24,158 bases of DNA from CAIOZW01 sp049317725 (GTDB lineage: Bacteria > Acidobacteriota > Blastocatellia > RBC074). The DNA is taken from the NCBI GenBank assembly GCA_049317725.1, contig JBMOHS010000041.1:1-24158 (forward strand), in the 5' to 3' direction. This document shows, in pieces, positions 8,250-17,566 of this stretch. The position numbers were made by a program, and so were the translations under genes. The notes below the pieces were generated by a model. The model saw nothing but the letters and a program-made list of their open reading frames with translations, had not been told where the DNA came from and ran no database searches. The stretch's first letter is position 1, and every line of letters begins with the position of its first letter.

Positions 8250-10235
8250 ATGGACGAACGACAGAATGTACCACCGGATGAAGGGACCGGTGGGGAAGAG
8301 ACAGATCTGTATCAGGTGCGGACACGCCAGGCGGGACCGGCTGGACAGTTGCCGTTGACGGCGGAGGATCTGCGGGAACGACCGAGTGGGGACCTTTTTG
8401 GCTGGACGCAGAACGTCGGGATGGGTTGGGCGCCGGAGGCGATTGGGCAGCCAGAGGCCTTGATCCTCAGCACACTTGGCGGAGTGCGACAGCCCGATGG
8501 GACCCCCTTGGCGCTCGGCTATCACACGGGACACTGGGAGGTCGGGCTCTTGGTCGAGGAGGCGGCCCGGGAGCTGCGGCGCCAGTCGTGGACGCCCTTT
8601 GCCGGGTACTGCACCGATCCGTGTGATGGACGGACGCAGGGGACGACCGGGATGTTCGACAGCCTCCCGTATCGCAACGATGCGGCGGTCGTCCTGCGGC
8701 GGCTGATCCGCTCATTGCCCCGGCGGTCAGGAGTGATCGGGGTGGCGACGTGCGATAAGGGGCTGCCGGCGATGATGATGGCTCTGGCGGGCGCACGCAA
8801 CCTGCCTGTCGTCCTGATTCCTGGTGGGGTAACCTTGCCGGCGACCGATGGCGAGGACGCCGGAAGGGTGCAGACGATCGGGGCCCGCTTCGCGCACGGG
8901 CAGTTGACCCTCGACGAGGCCTCGACACTTGGGTGTCGTGCCTGCGCCAGCCCGGGTGGTGGATGTCAGTTTCTCGGGACGGCAGCGACTTCGCAGGTCG
9001 TCGCCGAGGCCCTCGGATTGGCCGTGCCGCACACTGCACTGGCCCCATCTGGACAGCCGATCTGGCGCGAAGGGGCAGTTCGCTCCGCGAGGGCGCTCCT
9101 CGGGCAGCGCGCATTGGGGCTGACCTCGCGAGAGGTCTTGACACCGACCGCTGTTCGCCACGCCATGGCGGTCCATGCCGCCTTTGGCGGCTCGACCAAC
9201 CTGTTGCTCCACATCCCGGCGATTGCTCACGCTGCCGGGTTGCCGCAGCCGACCATCTCTGCCTGGCTCGAGATCAACCGGCAAGTTCCTCGGCTGGTCG
9301 ATGCGCTCCCGAATGGTCCGCATCCGACGGTGCGGGTCTTTCTGGCCGGCGGAGTGCCAGAGGTCATGCTCCACCTTCGCGAACTGGGCCTGCTCGATGG
9401 GCGCGCCTTGACAGCCGAGGCCGAGCCGCTCGACCGTGCGCTCGATCGCTGGAAGGCCTCGGAACGCCGCCGTCTCCTTCGCCAGCGCCTTTGGGACGAG
9501 GAGGGCATCGATCCCGACGACGTGATCATGCCACCGACGCGTGCCCGCGAGCGCGGCCTGACTCCGACGGTCACTTTTCTGCAAGGAAATCTGGCGCCGG
9601 AGGGAGCGATCGTCAAGAGCACCGCCATCGACTCTTCGCTGCTCGATGCCCGGGGCGTCTACCATCTGACTGGTCCCGCCCGTGTCTTCACCACCGAGCG
9701 GGCCACGATGGCGGCAATCAAGAGCCAAGGGCCAGATCAGATTCGGCCCGGCGAGGTGATCGTCCTCCTCTGCCGAGGTCCAATGGGCACGGGGATGGAG
9801 GAGGTCTACCAAGTGACCTCGGCGCTGAAGTACTTGCCGCACGGCCGCAGCGTCGCCCTGCTGACCGATGCCCGTTTCTCTGGTGTTTCGACCGGTCCGT
9901 GCATCGGCCATATTGGCCCGGAGGCCCTTGCGGGCGGCCCGATCGGAAAGCTGCGGGATGGAGACCCGATTCGGGTCGTCATTGACACGCAGAGCCTCGA
10001 AGGCTCGATCGACCTCGTCCGCGCGGGGGACGACGGCCAGGTGCTCCCCGACGACGCGACGCTGGCGGCCCGCCCCCTCCGCGAAGATCTCGGCCCAGAT
10101 CCCGAGCTGCCGGCCGACACGCGCCTCTGGGCCGCGCTGCAACGAGCCAGTGGGGGGACTTGGCAAGGGTGTGTCTACGACGTCGATCGCATCCTGCGGC
10201 TGCTCGAGGCCGGTCGGCAGGCCCTCGGAGAATGA
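8250..10235 (+). CDS. yjhG: YjhG/YagF-type D-xylonate dehydratase (IlvD/Edd superfamily)
   Basis: 661 residues, close to E. coli YjhG (about 655), to which it is strikingly similar from start to end: VRTRQAGPAGQLPLTAEDL, SGDLFGWTQNVGMGW, DPCDGRTQGTTGMFDSLPYRND, CDKGLPAMMMALAG, ACASPGGGCQFLGTAATSQV, HAAFGGSTNLLLHIPAIAH, AGGVPEVMLHLRELGLL, LTDARFSGVSTGPCIGH and SGGTWQGCVYDV. E. coli YjhG dehydrates D-xylonate to 2-keto-3-deoxy-D-xylonate. Probable iron-sulfur cluster ligands by analogy with IlvD are C125, C168 and C239. The start ATG 8250 has GAGAGGG seven bases upstream; a TTG at 8232 in frame is less likely. The stop lies 6 bases from the stop of the convergent gene. No xylose dehydrogenase, lactonase or keto-acid aldolase is adjacent, so the pathway is incomplete here. 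Confidence 0.92.
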   Translation: MDERQNVPPDEGTGGEETDLYQVRTRQAGPAGQLPLTAEDLRERPSGDLFGWTQNVGMGWAPEAIGQPEALILSTLGGVRQPDGTPLALGYHTGHWEVGLLVEEAARELRRQSWTPFAGYCTDPCDGRTQGTTGMFDSLPYRNDAAVVLRRLIRSLPRRSGVIGVATCDKGLPAMMMALAGARNLPVVLIPGGVTLPATDGEDAGRVQTIGARFAHGQLTLDEASTLGCRACASPGGGCQFLGTAATSQVVAEALGLAVPHTALAPSGQPIWREGAVRSARALLGQRALGLTSREVLTPTAVRHAMAVHAAFGGSTNLLLHIPAIAHAAGLPQPTISAWLEINRQVPRLVDALPNGPHPTVRVFLAGGVPEVMLHLRELGLLDGRALTAEAEPLDRALDRWKASERRRLLRQRLWDEEGIDPDDVIMPPTRARERGLTPTVTFLQGNLAPEGAIVKSTAIDSSLLDARGVYHLTGPARVFTTERATMAAIKSQGPDQIRPGEVIVLLCRGPMGTGMEEVYQVTSALKYLPHGRSVALLTDARFSGVSTGPCIGHIGPEALAGGPIGKLRDGDPIRVVIDTQSLEGSIDLVRAGDDGQVLPDDATLAARPLREDLGPDPELPADTRLWAALQRASGGTWQGCVYDVDRILRLLEAGRQALGE

Positions 10236-10241
10236 CCTCAC

Positions 10242-12344
10242 TCACCGCTGGGTCTGTCGAAAGGCCTCGACCAGTTGGGCGAAGTCCTGGTCCCGGCGCG
10301 CCGGGTCGAAGTCGAGGGCAGTCTCCTTCGCCAGCAGTTCACGGTGCTTTCGTTCGAGCATGCCGCGCATTCCCGTCAGTGGGGTGGCGACATGGATGGC
10401 CGTCATCGTTGCCTGATCCGTAACTTCTACCCCCCGTTCAACGCTTCGCCAGCGGGCCTCGTGGAGGCCATCGGCGTCGAGCCGAAAGAGGTCGACGATG
10501 CGACCTCTCAAATAATCTGGAAGCGGGTAGGTCCAACGTGCCTCGCGAGGAGGGCCGAAGGCGAAGACCTTCTCCTCTTTTCGTGGGCGATAGTCGAGGT
10601 CGAGCGCAAAGAGGAGGGCGCCGCGTGGTCCGCAGACGGTGGACAGGTCCCAGTCGAGTCGCCCCTCGCCAGTGCGGCGACGCTCGTGATGGTCCGCATC
10701 CCCTTCGAGCAGCAGTTCGTCAATCATCCGCATCTCCCGCCCCAGCCGGTTGAGTTCTGCCAGGGTGTCCCGCCACTCGACCAGCGTTCGCAAGCTGAGG
10801 TTGAACCAGTAGAGAGAGGTGATGCGGGTTGAGAGGGCGTGCCACGCCTGCAAGCGGATCTCGGCGGGCGTCGGGGAGGTTCGTTGGCGTCCGTCATAGA
10901 CGTCCCACCCCTCGTGAGGCCCTTGTGACCAGTAGGCACAAGCCATCGGGCGGTTGAGTTCGCGGAGCGAACGGCACATATCCCCGATCGTTTCGAGGGG
11001 GGAGCCCCAGCCGATCCGCTCTCCTCCCCAGCGGTCATAGAGGCGCCAAGCGTCTGCCGAGGGCGCCGTCACCCGGTAGGCATCGTAGTGGGGATAGTCG
11101 CTCAGGCCAGCATAATCGCGCCAAATCCGTTCTTCGCTATGGGTGAGGGTCGTCGGGAGCCGTGATGCAGCGTAGGGGGCGAGCTGTTCCCAGACCTCTT
11201 GAGGCGGGACTGGACGACCTCCCCCATATTGCGGCTCTCCAAGAAATTCGACGGCGTGAATCTGCGGCAACACGTCTTCGCGGTCAAACTGTTCGATTGG
11301 GTCGAGCTTGTTGAAATATTTGATCGGGTAGCGACGGGCCAGCGCGGTCCCGGTGTAGCCCTCTGTCGGTCCATAATGGGCAGTATTGACGTGCATCCAG
11401 TGAAGCGCCTTGAGGAAGGGTTCGTGGACAAGGCCGTTGCGGCGGTTGTTGACCCACCCACCAGAGATGTCGAACCTTTCCGGTCGAATCCGGAGATGGC
11501 TCCACGTGGTCAGTTGCTCACCCAGGGCTCCTTCCAAGACGATCTCGACCGCACCATAGCTGAGGGGGAGCGGGCCGGTCTCGACGGTGAAACCACCTTT
11601 CTGGCCAGCTGGAATGGTCGGACGACCACCAAAGGGTGTCAGTTTCGTGAGGGGGGCTTGGGGGAGGAGAACGCGTGGCTCTCTGGTACCCGTTGCGAGC
11701 CAGAGACGGCACGAGACGATCTTCACCGGCTCAGCCGACCGGTTGGCGAGGTGCACGACCATTTGCTCGGGTTGGAGCTTTCCAGCTGGGGCGAGGAAGG
11801 TGACCGCCGATTGCCAGCAGGTCGGAGCGACAATCGGGATCTCGGTCGAGATCCACGGTCGCGACTGCGGTCCCAGCTCGAGCGTTGGTCGCGCGCCTGG
11901 CCCCCAGGAAGCGCTGCGACCATTGATCGTCCAGACCGTCATTGCGCCTGGGGGCAGCACGATTCTGCTGGAGGGAAGTGCTGCCGGTGTGTCGTGCCAG
12001 GCCCAATCTCCCGACTTGAGCCACGACGCCGGGCTCTTTCCCCCAAAGAGCAATCGTGTTGTCGGTCCCATCGAGAGTGGTCCTGTCGACTCGTCAGTGC
12101 CCCGAACTCGCAGGAAGAGCTGAATCCTTGCTCCCACCGCCGGCTCCGTCGCCTTGCGGTAGCGCATCGAATCGAGTTGGATGTGTGGGGTCACCGTAAC
12201 GCCCGACAATTCCAGCGGGTGCCGATCGGGCTCTGCCCTCTCCGCCAGGGGGCCACCAATTGCGAGGCCTGTCATCACTCCTGCTGTGCGCCGCAGGAAT
12301 GACCGTCGATCGTTCCGGTCAATCGGATCCTTCAGATGAGCCAT
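10242..12344 (-). CDS. Tat-exported protein of unrecognised family, possibly glycoside-hydrolase-like
   Basis: 700 residues from ATG 12344, which is preceded by AGGAGAG at suitable spacing. The frame is open to 12443 but that part has no such site. RNDRRSFLRRTAGVMTGLA (about 10-28) is a twin-arginine signal. The N-terminal half (about 45-310) is beta-rich with repeated Pro/Gly/Trp patterns, like beta-sandwich modules. The second half has many aromatic and acidic residues (WVNNRRNGLVHEPFLKALHW, HYGPTEGYTGTALARRYPIKY, YPHYDAYRVTAPSADAW, ACAYWSQGPHEGWDVYDGR), reminiscent of a glycoside hydrolase TIM barrel with a C-terminal beta domain. I cannot name a family or point to catalytic residues with confidence. 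It is divergent from the sialidase-like gene, which supports a carbohydrate role. Confidence 0.72.
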   Translation of the reverse strand: MAHLKDPIDRNDRRSFLRRTAGVMTGLAIGGPLAERAEPDRHPLELSGVTVTPHIQLDSMRYRKATEPAVGARIQLFLRVRGTDESTGPLSMGPTTRLLFGGKSPASWLKSGDWAWHDTPAALPSSRIVLPPGAMTVWTINGRSASWGPGARPTLELGPQSRPWISTEIPIVAPTCWQSAVTFLAPAGKLQPEQMVVHLANRSAEPVKIVSCRLWLATGTREPRVLLPQAPLTKLTPFGGRPTIPAGQKGGFTVETGPLPLSYGAVEIVLEGALGEQLTTWSHLRIRPERFDISGGWVNNRRNGLVHEPFLKALHWMHVNTAHYGPTEGYTGTALARRYPIKYFNKLDPIEQFDREDVLPQIHAVEFLGEPQYGGGRPVPPQEVWEQLAPYAASRLPTTLTHSEERIWRDYAGLSDYPHYDAYRVTAPSADAWRLYDRWGGERIGWGSPLETIGDMCRSLRELNRPMACAYWSQGPHEGWDVYDGRQRTSPTPAEIRLQAWHALSTRITSLYWFNLSLRTLVEWRDTLAELNRLGREMRMIDELLLEGDADHHERRRTGEGRLDWDLSTVCGPRGALLFALDLDYRPRKEEKVFAFGPPREARWTYPLPDYLRGRIVDLFRLDADGLHEARWRSVERGVEVTDQATMTAIHVATPLTGMRGMLERKHRELLAKETALDFDPARRDQDFAQLVEAFRQTQR

Positions 12345-12396
12345 AGGTCTCTCTCCTAGTCTGGTCAGTTCTCTTTCCGCCTCGTTGAGAAGCCTG

Positions 12397-12425
12397 ATCA
12401 TATAAAAATGTCCCCCTGACGGAAA
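12397..12425 (-). promoter_or_regulatory. Possible promoter of the Tat-exported protein gene
   Basis: On the minus strand TTTCCG (12425-12420), 17 bases, then TATGAT (12402-12397). The -10 box is 5/6 and the -35 box 3/6. It would give a leader of about 45 bases before ATG 12344. Confidence 0.35.
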
Positions 12426-12557
12426 GTCGTTTGAACGGGCCAATCCACAGCCGCAACGATCATTTCCTCTGGGCCTCTAGCCCTCGATACGGATCTGTGG
12501 TACTGACCATGCGTCTCGAGGGGAAAGCGAGAGCTCAACATCTGGAGGGAAGCGAAG

Positions 12558-13721
12558 ATGCAAAAATGGTTGGCTGGCCGAAACGGTTTTGGGGCGGTCT
12601 TGATGGCCGGAGTCTGCCTTCTGGCAATGGGGGTGGCAGGGAGGGCCTGGGCACAGGCCACGCCGGAACAGCGCCACCTCCTCTCTGTCGTTCGCATCTG
12701 GGACCAGGCTCCTCATAATGCCTTCACCGACTTGGTCGAAGTGGACGGCACCCTCTACTGCGTCTTTCGGGAGGGGACGGGGCATGTTCCGGGTGCGGCG
12801 GGAACCAACGGTTCGATCCGTGTGCTCGCCTCGTCGGATGGGCAGAACTGGCGTTCTGTTGCCCTGTTGATCGAGCCTGGCATGGACCTGCGGGATCCGA
12901 AGATCTCGCGGATGCCGGATGGACGACTCTTGCTCCTGATTGGAGGGGCAATCTACGAAGGGGAGCGCCTGATCCGAAACCGGACCTGCGTCTCTTTCGG
13001 AACGATCAGCGCTGGCGGGGTTGTCTTCTCCGCTCTGGTACCGGTGGAGATCGACGCGGCCATTCCCGATGCCCAGAACTCTCTCTGGCTATGGCGTGTC
13101 ACGTGGCATGATGGACTGGGCTACGGTGTTGCCTATCGTACACGCCATCCACCAAACAGACCAAACAGACCAAACAGAGAGGATGAGGGTCCACCCTCTC
13201 GCAGTGAACCGGACGTCTTTCTCGTCTCGACCCGCAATGGGATCGACTACAAGTTGGTCACCACCATGGCCATTCCCGATCGCCCGAACGAGACGACACT
13301 CCGATTTTTGCCGGATGGCGAGATGGTCGCCTGGGTGCGACGTGAACGCGGCAACCAGGCTGGCTGGATCGGCTTCAGCCGGGCGCCCTATCGGGAATGG
13401 TCTTGGAAAGAGCAGTCAGCAAGGCTCGGTGGCCCAGACCTGATCGTGCTTCCGGATGGCCAGTTGATCGGAGTCACCCGTGGCCACCTCCCCGATCGTC
13501 GGACCCAAACCTACGTCGCCCGGCTCAGTCGTGATGGCGCGATCGAACCATTGGTGACGTTGCCCAGCGGAGGAGATACCAGCTACGCCGGATTGGTCCG
13601 CCGCCACAACCGGCTGCTCGTCTCCTACTATTCGAGCCACGAGGGGAGATCGGCCATCTATTTGGCGACGATCCAACTGAAGGAGCCTTCTGCACCGTCT
13701 GCTGGGGCCGCCAGCCCCTGA
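12558..13721 (+). CDS. Secreted sialidase/BNR-repeat-like beta-propeller protein
   Basis: 387 residues. There is a clear Sec signal peptide (hydrophobic 11-27, probable cleavage after AWA near residue 32). The mature protein resembles the sialidase/neuraminidase superfamily propeller: VVRIWDQAPHNAFTDLVEVDG, LYCVFREGTGH, an Asp-box-like SSDGQNWRS (92-100), DLRDPKISRMPDGRLLLL, ETTLRFLPDGEMVAWVRRE, GGPDLIVLPDGQLIGVTRG and TSYAGLVRRHNRLLVSYYSSHEG. True sialidases use an Arg triad, Tyr/Glu and Asp. Candidate residues are present, but I could not align them fully, so activity is unproven. ATG 12558 follows GGAGGGAAGCGAAG. Residues 199-207 are a perfect Pro-Asn-Arg triple repeat. It probably acts outside the cytoplasmic membrane on host- or plant-derived glycans. 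Confidence 0.8.
   Translation: MQKWLAGRNGFGAVLMAGVCLLAMGVAGRAWAQATPEQRHLLSVVRIWDQAPHNAFTDLVEVDGTLYCVFREGTGHVPGAAGTNGSIRVLASSDGQNWRSVALLIEPGMDLRDPKISRMPDGRLLLLIGGAIYEGERLIRNRTCVSFGTISAGGVVFSALVPVEIDAAIPDAQNSLWLWRVTWHDGLGYGVAYRTRHPPNRPNRPNREDEGPPSRSEPDVFLVSTRNGIDYKLVTTMAIPDRPNETTLRFLPDGEMVAWVRRERGNQAGWIGFSRAPYREWSWKEQSARLGGPDLIVLPDGQLIGVTRGHLPDRRTQTYVARLSRDGAIEPLVTLPSGGDTSYAGLVRRHNRLLVSYYSSHEGRSAIYLATIQLKEPSAPSAGAASP
13152..13178. repeat. Tandem 9-bp repeat (3 perfect copies) inside the sialidase-like gene
   Basis: CCAAACAGA occurs three times in frame and encodes Pro-Asn-Arg x3 in what is probably a surface loop between propeller strands. The unit is AT-richer than the gene around it, pointing to recent slippage. 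Confidence 0.92.
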
Positions 13722-13932
13722 TCTGCTGGCCTTGTGGCCTTCAGTCCACGTTGATTGGCGGGGGGGATTCCCGGCTCCAACCAAAAGATCTCGAAGATCC
13801 TGCGTTGGCCGTCACGCTGTGGGGAGAAGTGTGTTAAATTACGTGTCTGGTGAATGATTAGAGTGCCTCCTCATTTTCACGAACCTAACTGAACGTGGGG
13901 TAGAACCCTGCTGGAAAGGATCCAGAACTAAA

Positions 13933-14913
13933 TTGAATAAATCAGATGTATTTCGAGCGTGGGGGCGAATCTTGTCTGGTCGGCGCCCTTCGCTTTCCAT
14001 CGAGATCACCCGGGAATGTCCATTGCGTTGTCCGGGATGTTATGCCTACGAGGAGGGCCACCTCAAGGAGGCTGGCCCATTGCGTTCGCTGGCTGACTAC
14101 AAAGGGGACGCGCTGGTCGAGGGGGTTCTCGACCTGGTCGACCGGCACAAGCCGCTCCACCTCTCGATCGTCGGCGGGGAGCCGTTGGTCCGTTTTCGTG
14201 AGCTCTCCGACCTGCTGCCCAAGCTGAGTGCCCGGGGGGTTGCCGTGCAGCTGGTCACCAGCGCCGTCCGTGAGATTCCTCCAGAGTGGGCCTCGATCCC
14301 CAAGCTTCACCTGGTCGTCTCGATCGATGGGCTGCAGCCCGATCACGACCTGCGGCGGAAGCCGGCGACCTATGACAAGATCCTCAACAACATCAAAGGA
14401 CACACCATAGTCGTGCACAGCACGATTACCCGGGTCGTCAAGAGTCGACCCGGGTATATGTCCGAATTTCTGGCCTTCTGGTCAGCCCGTCCAGAGGTAC
14501 GCAAGATCTGGTACAGTCTGCTGACTCCACAACGCGGCGAAGATCTGCCAGATTGTCTGACGATGGAGGAGCGCGAGGAGGTACTGACTGAACTGGCGAC
14601 ACTCCGGGATCTGTACCCCAAGCTCGAGTTGCCCGACTCGGTGATCAGAGGGTACCGGACTCCGCCGCAGTCACCGGATGAGTGCATCTTCTCGCTGACG
14701 ACCGACAACTTTACGGCAGATCTGAAGACGCGCGTCACCCCTTGTCAGTTTGGCGGTGATCCGGACTGTTCAAAGTGCGGCTGCATGGCCTCGGCTGGAC
14801 TCTACGCCATTGGGGAGTACCGGCTCGGTGGACTGGTCCCCTTGAAGACCATCTTCAAGGCATCGAGTGCGATCGGTTCGACCGTCAGCCATCTTCGTGG
14901 ACAGAAGGAGTGA
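13933..14913 (+). CDS. Radical SAM protein with a C-terminal cysteine cluster
   Basis: 326 residues. RPSLSIEITRECPLRCPGCY holds the radical SAM motif C29-x3-C33-x2-C36 that binds a 4Fe-4S cluster and S-adenosylmethionine. GGEP at 81-84 and SIDGLQPDHD are further typical elements. Near the C-terminus five cysteines (C251, C271, C279, C282, C284) could bind a second cluster in SPASM/Twitch style, although the spacing is not the textbook one. The reaction is unknown, and no precursor peptide or partner enzyme is adjacent. The only usable start in the open frame is TTG 13933 (next stop upstream at 13855). It has AAGGA 12 bases before it, a long spacing. The upstream 211-base gap suggests its own promoter. 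Confidence 0.85.
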   Translation: MNKSDVFRAWGRILSGRRPSLSIEITRECPLRCPGCYAYEEGHLKEAGPLRSLADYKGDALVEGVLDLVDRHKPLHLSIVGGEPLVRFRELSDLLPKLSARGVAVQLVTSAVREIPPEWASIPKLHLVVSIDGLQPDHDLRRKPATYDKILNNIKGHTIVVHSTITRVVKSRPGYMSEFLAFWSARPEVRKIWYSLLTPQRGEDLPDCLTMEEREEVLTELATLRDLYPKLELPDSVIRGYRTPPQSPDECIFSLTTDNFTADLKTRVTPCQFGGDPDCSKCGCMASAGLYAIGEYRLGGLVPLKTIFKASSAIGSTVSHLRGQKE

Positions 14914-15263
14914 TCTCTTCTCGGCTCGACGAGATCGATCGACTGCCAACCCCTGCCCCATGATCAGTTCGCACCCATCAGCAGAGCTGCGTCTGCCATT
15001 TGGGCAGGGCTGGTTGGGGGATGGTGCGGGTACGGGGCAGATCTGCCTGGAGATGGCAGTTTGTCCGACGATCCCCTTCCATTTACTGCCCCATATCAGC
15101 TGCTGACAGCCAATTACTGGAAACCCGTCAAAGCCTGCGTGCGTCCTTGGCCTGCATTGCAAGCGGTGCGCTGCCATTCGCTTTGACCAAGGAATCCCCA
15201 GGAGCTTGGCTCGATCGTGATTCGGGGTGGGTCTGGCAGGCAATCTTTTTTCAAGGAGCAGAA
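14914..15263. other. 350-base region without a recognisable gene
   Basis: No credible coding region: the oxidoreductase frame is open leftwards to 15000, but that sequence is not protein-like for the family. It holds a short inverted repeat just after the radical SAM stop (GATCTC 14912-14917 / GAGATC 14931-14936) and a 12-bp palindrome GGCAGATCTGCC (15036-15047). I could not assign a promoter with confidence. Confidence 0.5.
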
Positions 15264-16871
<1,608 letters not shown>

Positions 16872-16885
16872 TTCACCAGGGGGAT

Positions 16886-16927
16886 TAGGGGTGAGGGGTG
16901 AGGGGTGAGGGGTGAGGGGTGAGGGAC
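16886..16927 (+). repeat. Heptanucleotide tandem repeat GAGGGGT, G-quadruplex-type
   Basis: Four perfect copies (16893-16920) flanked by one degenerate copy on each side (TAGGGGT, GAGGGAC). Runs of GGGG separated by TGA give the classic G4-N3-G4 pattern on the plus strand. It begins 15 bases after the oxidoreductase stop and would lie in the 3' end of that mRNA. Confidence 0.93.
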
Positions 16928-16945
16928 GAGGGAGGTCAATCCTGA

Positions 16946-16962
16946 GCGGACCTTTGGTCCGC
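16946..16962. terminator. Perfect small hairpin downstream of the oxidoreductase gene
   Basis: GCGGACC, TTT loop, GGTCCGC: a 7-bp perfect stem. No T-run follows, so it may be a weak terminator or a 3'-end stabiliser of the oxidoreductase message. Confidence 0.4.
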
Positions 16963-16992
16963 ATGATCCGATGACTTGACTGGGAGGAGCGG

Positions 16993-17011
16993 CTCACGCG
17001 AAGACGCGAAG
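16993..17011. repeat. CGCGAAG-type dispersed repeat, left copy
   Basis: CTCACGCGAAGACGCGAAG, two ACGCGAAG units with a CTC lead. It matches 17875-17893 at 18 of 19 positions. The two copies bracket the membrane protein/XRE operon. Confidence 0.8.
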
Positions 17012-17072
17012 GGCGGCAATTGACTCCTTTCCTCCTCAACGTCCCTCTCTCCTTTCTCCAGAAAAATCCCCC

Positions 17073-17100
17073 TTGACAGATTGGTGATGTTAAATATTAT
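17073..17100 (+). promoter_or_regulatory. Strong sigma-70 promoter of the membrane protein/XRE operon
   Basis: TTGACA (17073-17078, 6/6), 16 bases, TATTAT (17095-17100, 5/6). It is the best promoter match in the window. Transcription should start close to 17107, practically at the ATG of the first gene. Confidence 0.72.
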
Positions 17101-17119
17101 TGACATTATGTCAATAATA
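17095..17119. promoter_or_regulatory. Perfect 25-bp palindromic operator over the -10 box and start codon
   Basis: Arms TATTATTGACAT (17095-17106) and ATGTCAATAATA (17108-17119) are exact reverse complements around one central T. It covers the -10 box, the predicted transcription start and the first codons of the membrane protein gene. The obvious candidate ligand is the XRE repressor encoded by the second gene of the same operon. Confidence 0.75.
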
Positions 17120-17566
17120 CATTCCATTCTGGAGTCGACATCCCACCGCGAGCGGGCGGCTTGGCTTCATCTGGTTGCGATGAGCGTCTCGTACGGCCCC
17201 TATTTCACCCTCATGGCGCTGCAACCACCGACTGCGCCGCTCCCGGATCTACGGACCATGGCGGCCTTCGCCGTGACGGTCATCGTGCAGGTCATCGTCC
17301 TGGCGATTGGGCACGCTTGGCTCGCCCTGGTGCGGCCGGCGGAAGCCCGTGCGGCCGCCGATGAACGTGATCGGGCGGTTGAGCTGCGTTCGGTGAAGGT
17401 GGCCTACCTGGTCTTGATCACCGGCATGATTCTCGTCGGTGTTGTCCTGCCCTTCTCATCGAGCGGGTGGAAGCTGATCAACTCGGCGATCGCAGCGATC
17501 GTCCTTGCCGAGATTGCCCATTACGGATTGGTCGTCTGGAGCTATCGTCGGGGGTGGAGTGCGTAG
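17108..17566 (+). CDS. Small multi-pass membrane protein paired with an XRE regulator
   Basis: 152 residues with about four hydrophobic segments: near 16-34 (LHLVAMSVSYGPYFTLMAL), 48-70 (FAVTVIVQVIVLAIGHAWLAL), 95-116 (VAYLVLITGMILVGVVLPF) and 122-143. Between segments 2 and 3 is a charged loop, ARAAADERDRAVELRSVK. The DERD stretch followed by two membrane helices recalls small DUF2178-type membrane proteins that commonly sit beside an XRE regulator; the exact family is not certain. I chose ATG 17108 because the promoter predicts transcription from about 17107, so the message would be leaderless or nearly so. Frame-open starts at 17081 and 17087 lie upstream of the -10 box. No Shine-Dalgarno site precedes 17108. 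The stop overlaps the XRE start by 8 bases. Confidence 0.75.
   Translation: MSIIHSILESTSHRERAAWLHLVAMSVSYGPYFTLMALQPPTAPLPDLRTMAAFAVTVIVQVIVLAIGHAWLALVRPAEARAAADERDRAVELRSVKVAYLVLITGMILVGVVLPFSSSGWKLINSAIAAIVLAEIAHYGLVVWSYRRGWSA

Noticed and set aside
8727..10241. 504-codon minus-strand frame opposite the xylonate dehydratase
   Set aside because: Shadow frame. The plus strand has an end-to-end match to YjhG.
11199..12302. 367-codon plus-strand frame opposite the Tat-exported protein
   Set aside because: No signal, ribosome site or family motifs; the minus frame carries the Tat signal and a good ribosome site.
15000..15263. Upstream extension of the oxidoreductase frame
   Set aside because: A Tat signal directly follows ATG 15264 with AAGGAG before it; the upstream residues would hide the signal.
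16886..16927. CRISPR-like array
   Set aside because: Units are 7 bases with no spacers; it is a simple tandem repeat, and no cas gene is present.
16936..17127. Minus-strand frame starting in the palindrome (MECIIDIMSII...)
   Set aside because: It mirrors the start of the plus-strand gene only because the palindrome is symmetric; the rest is not protein-like and crosses a repeat region.
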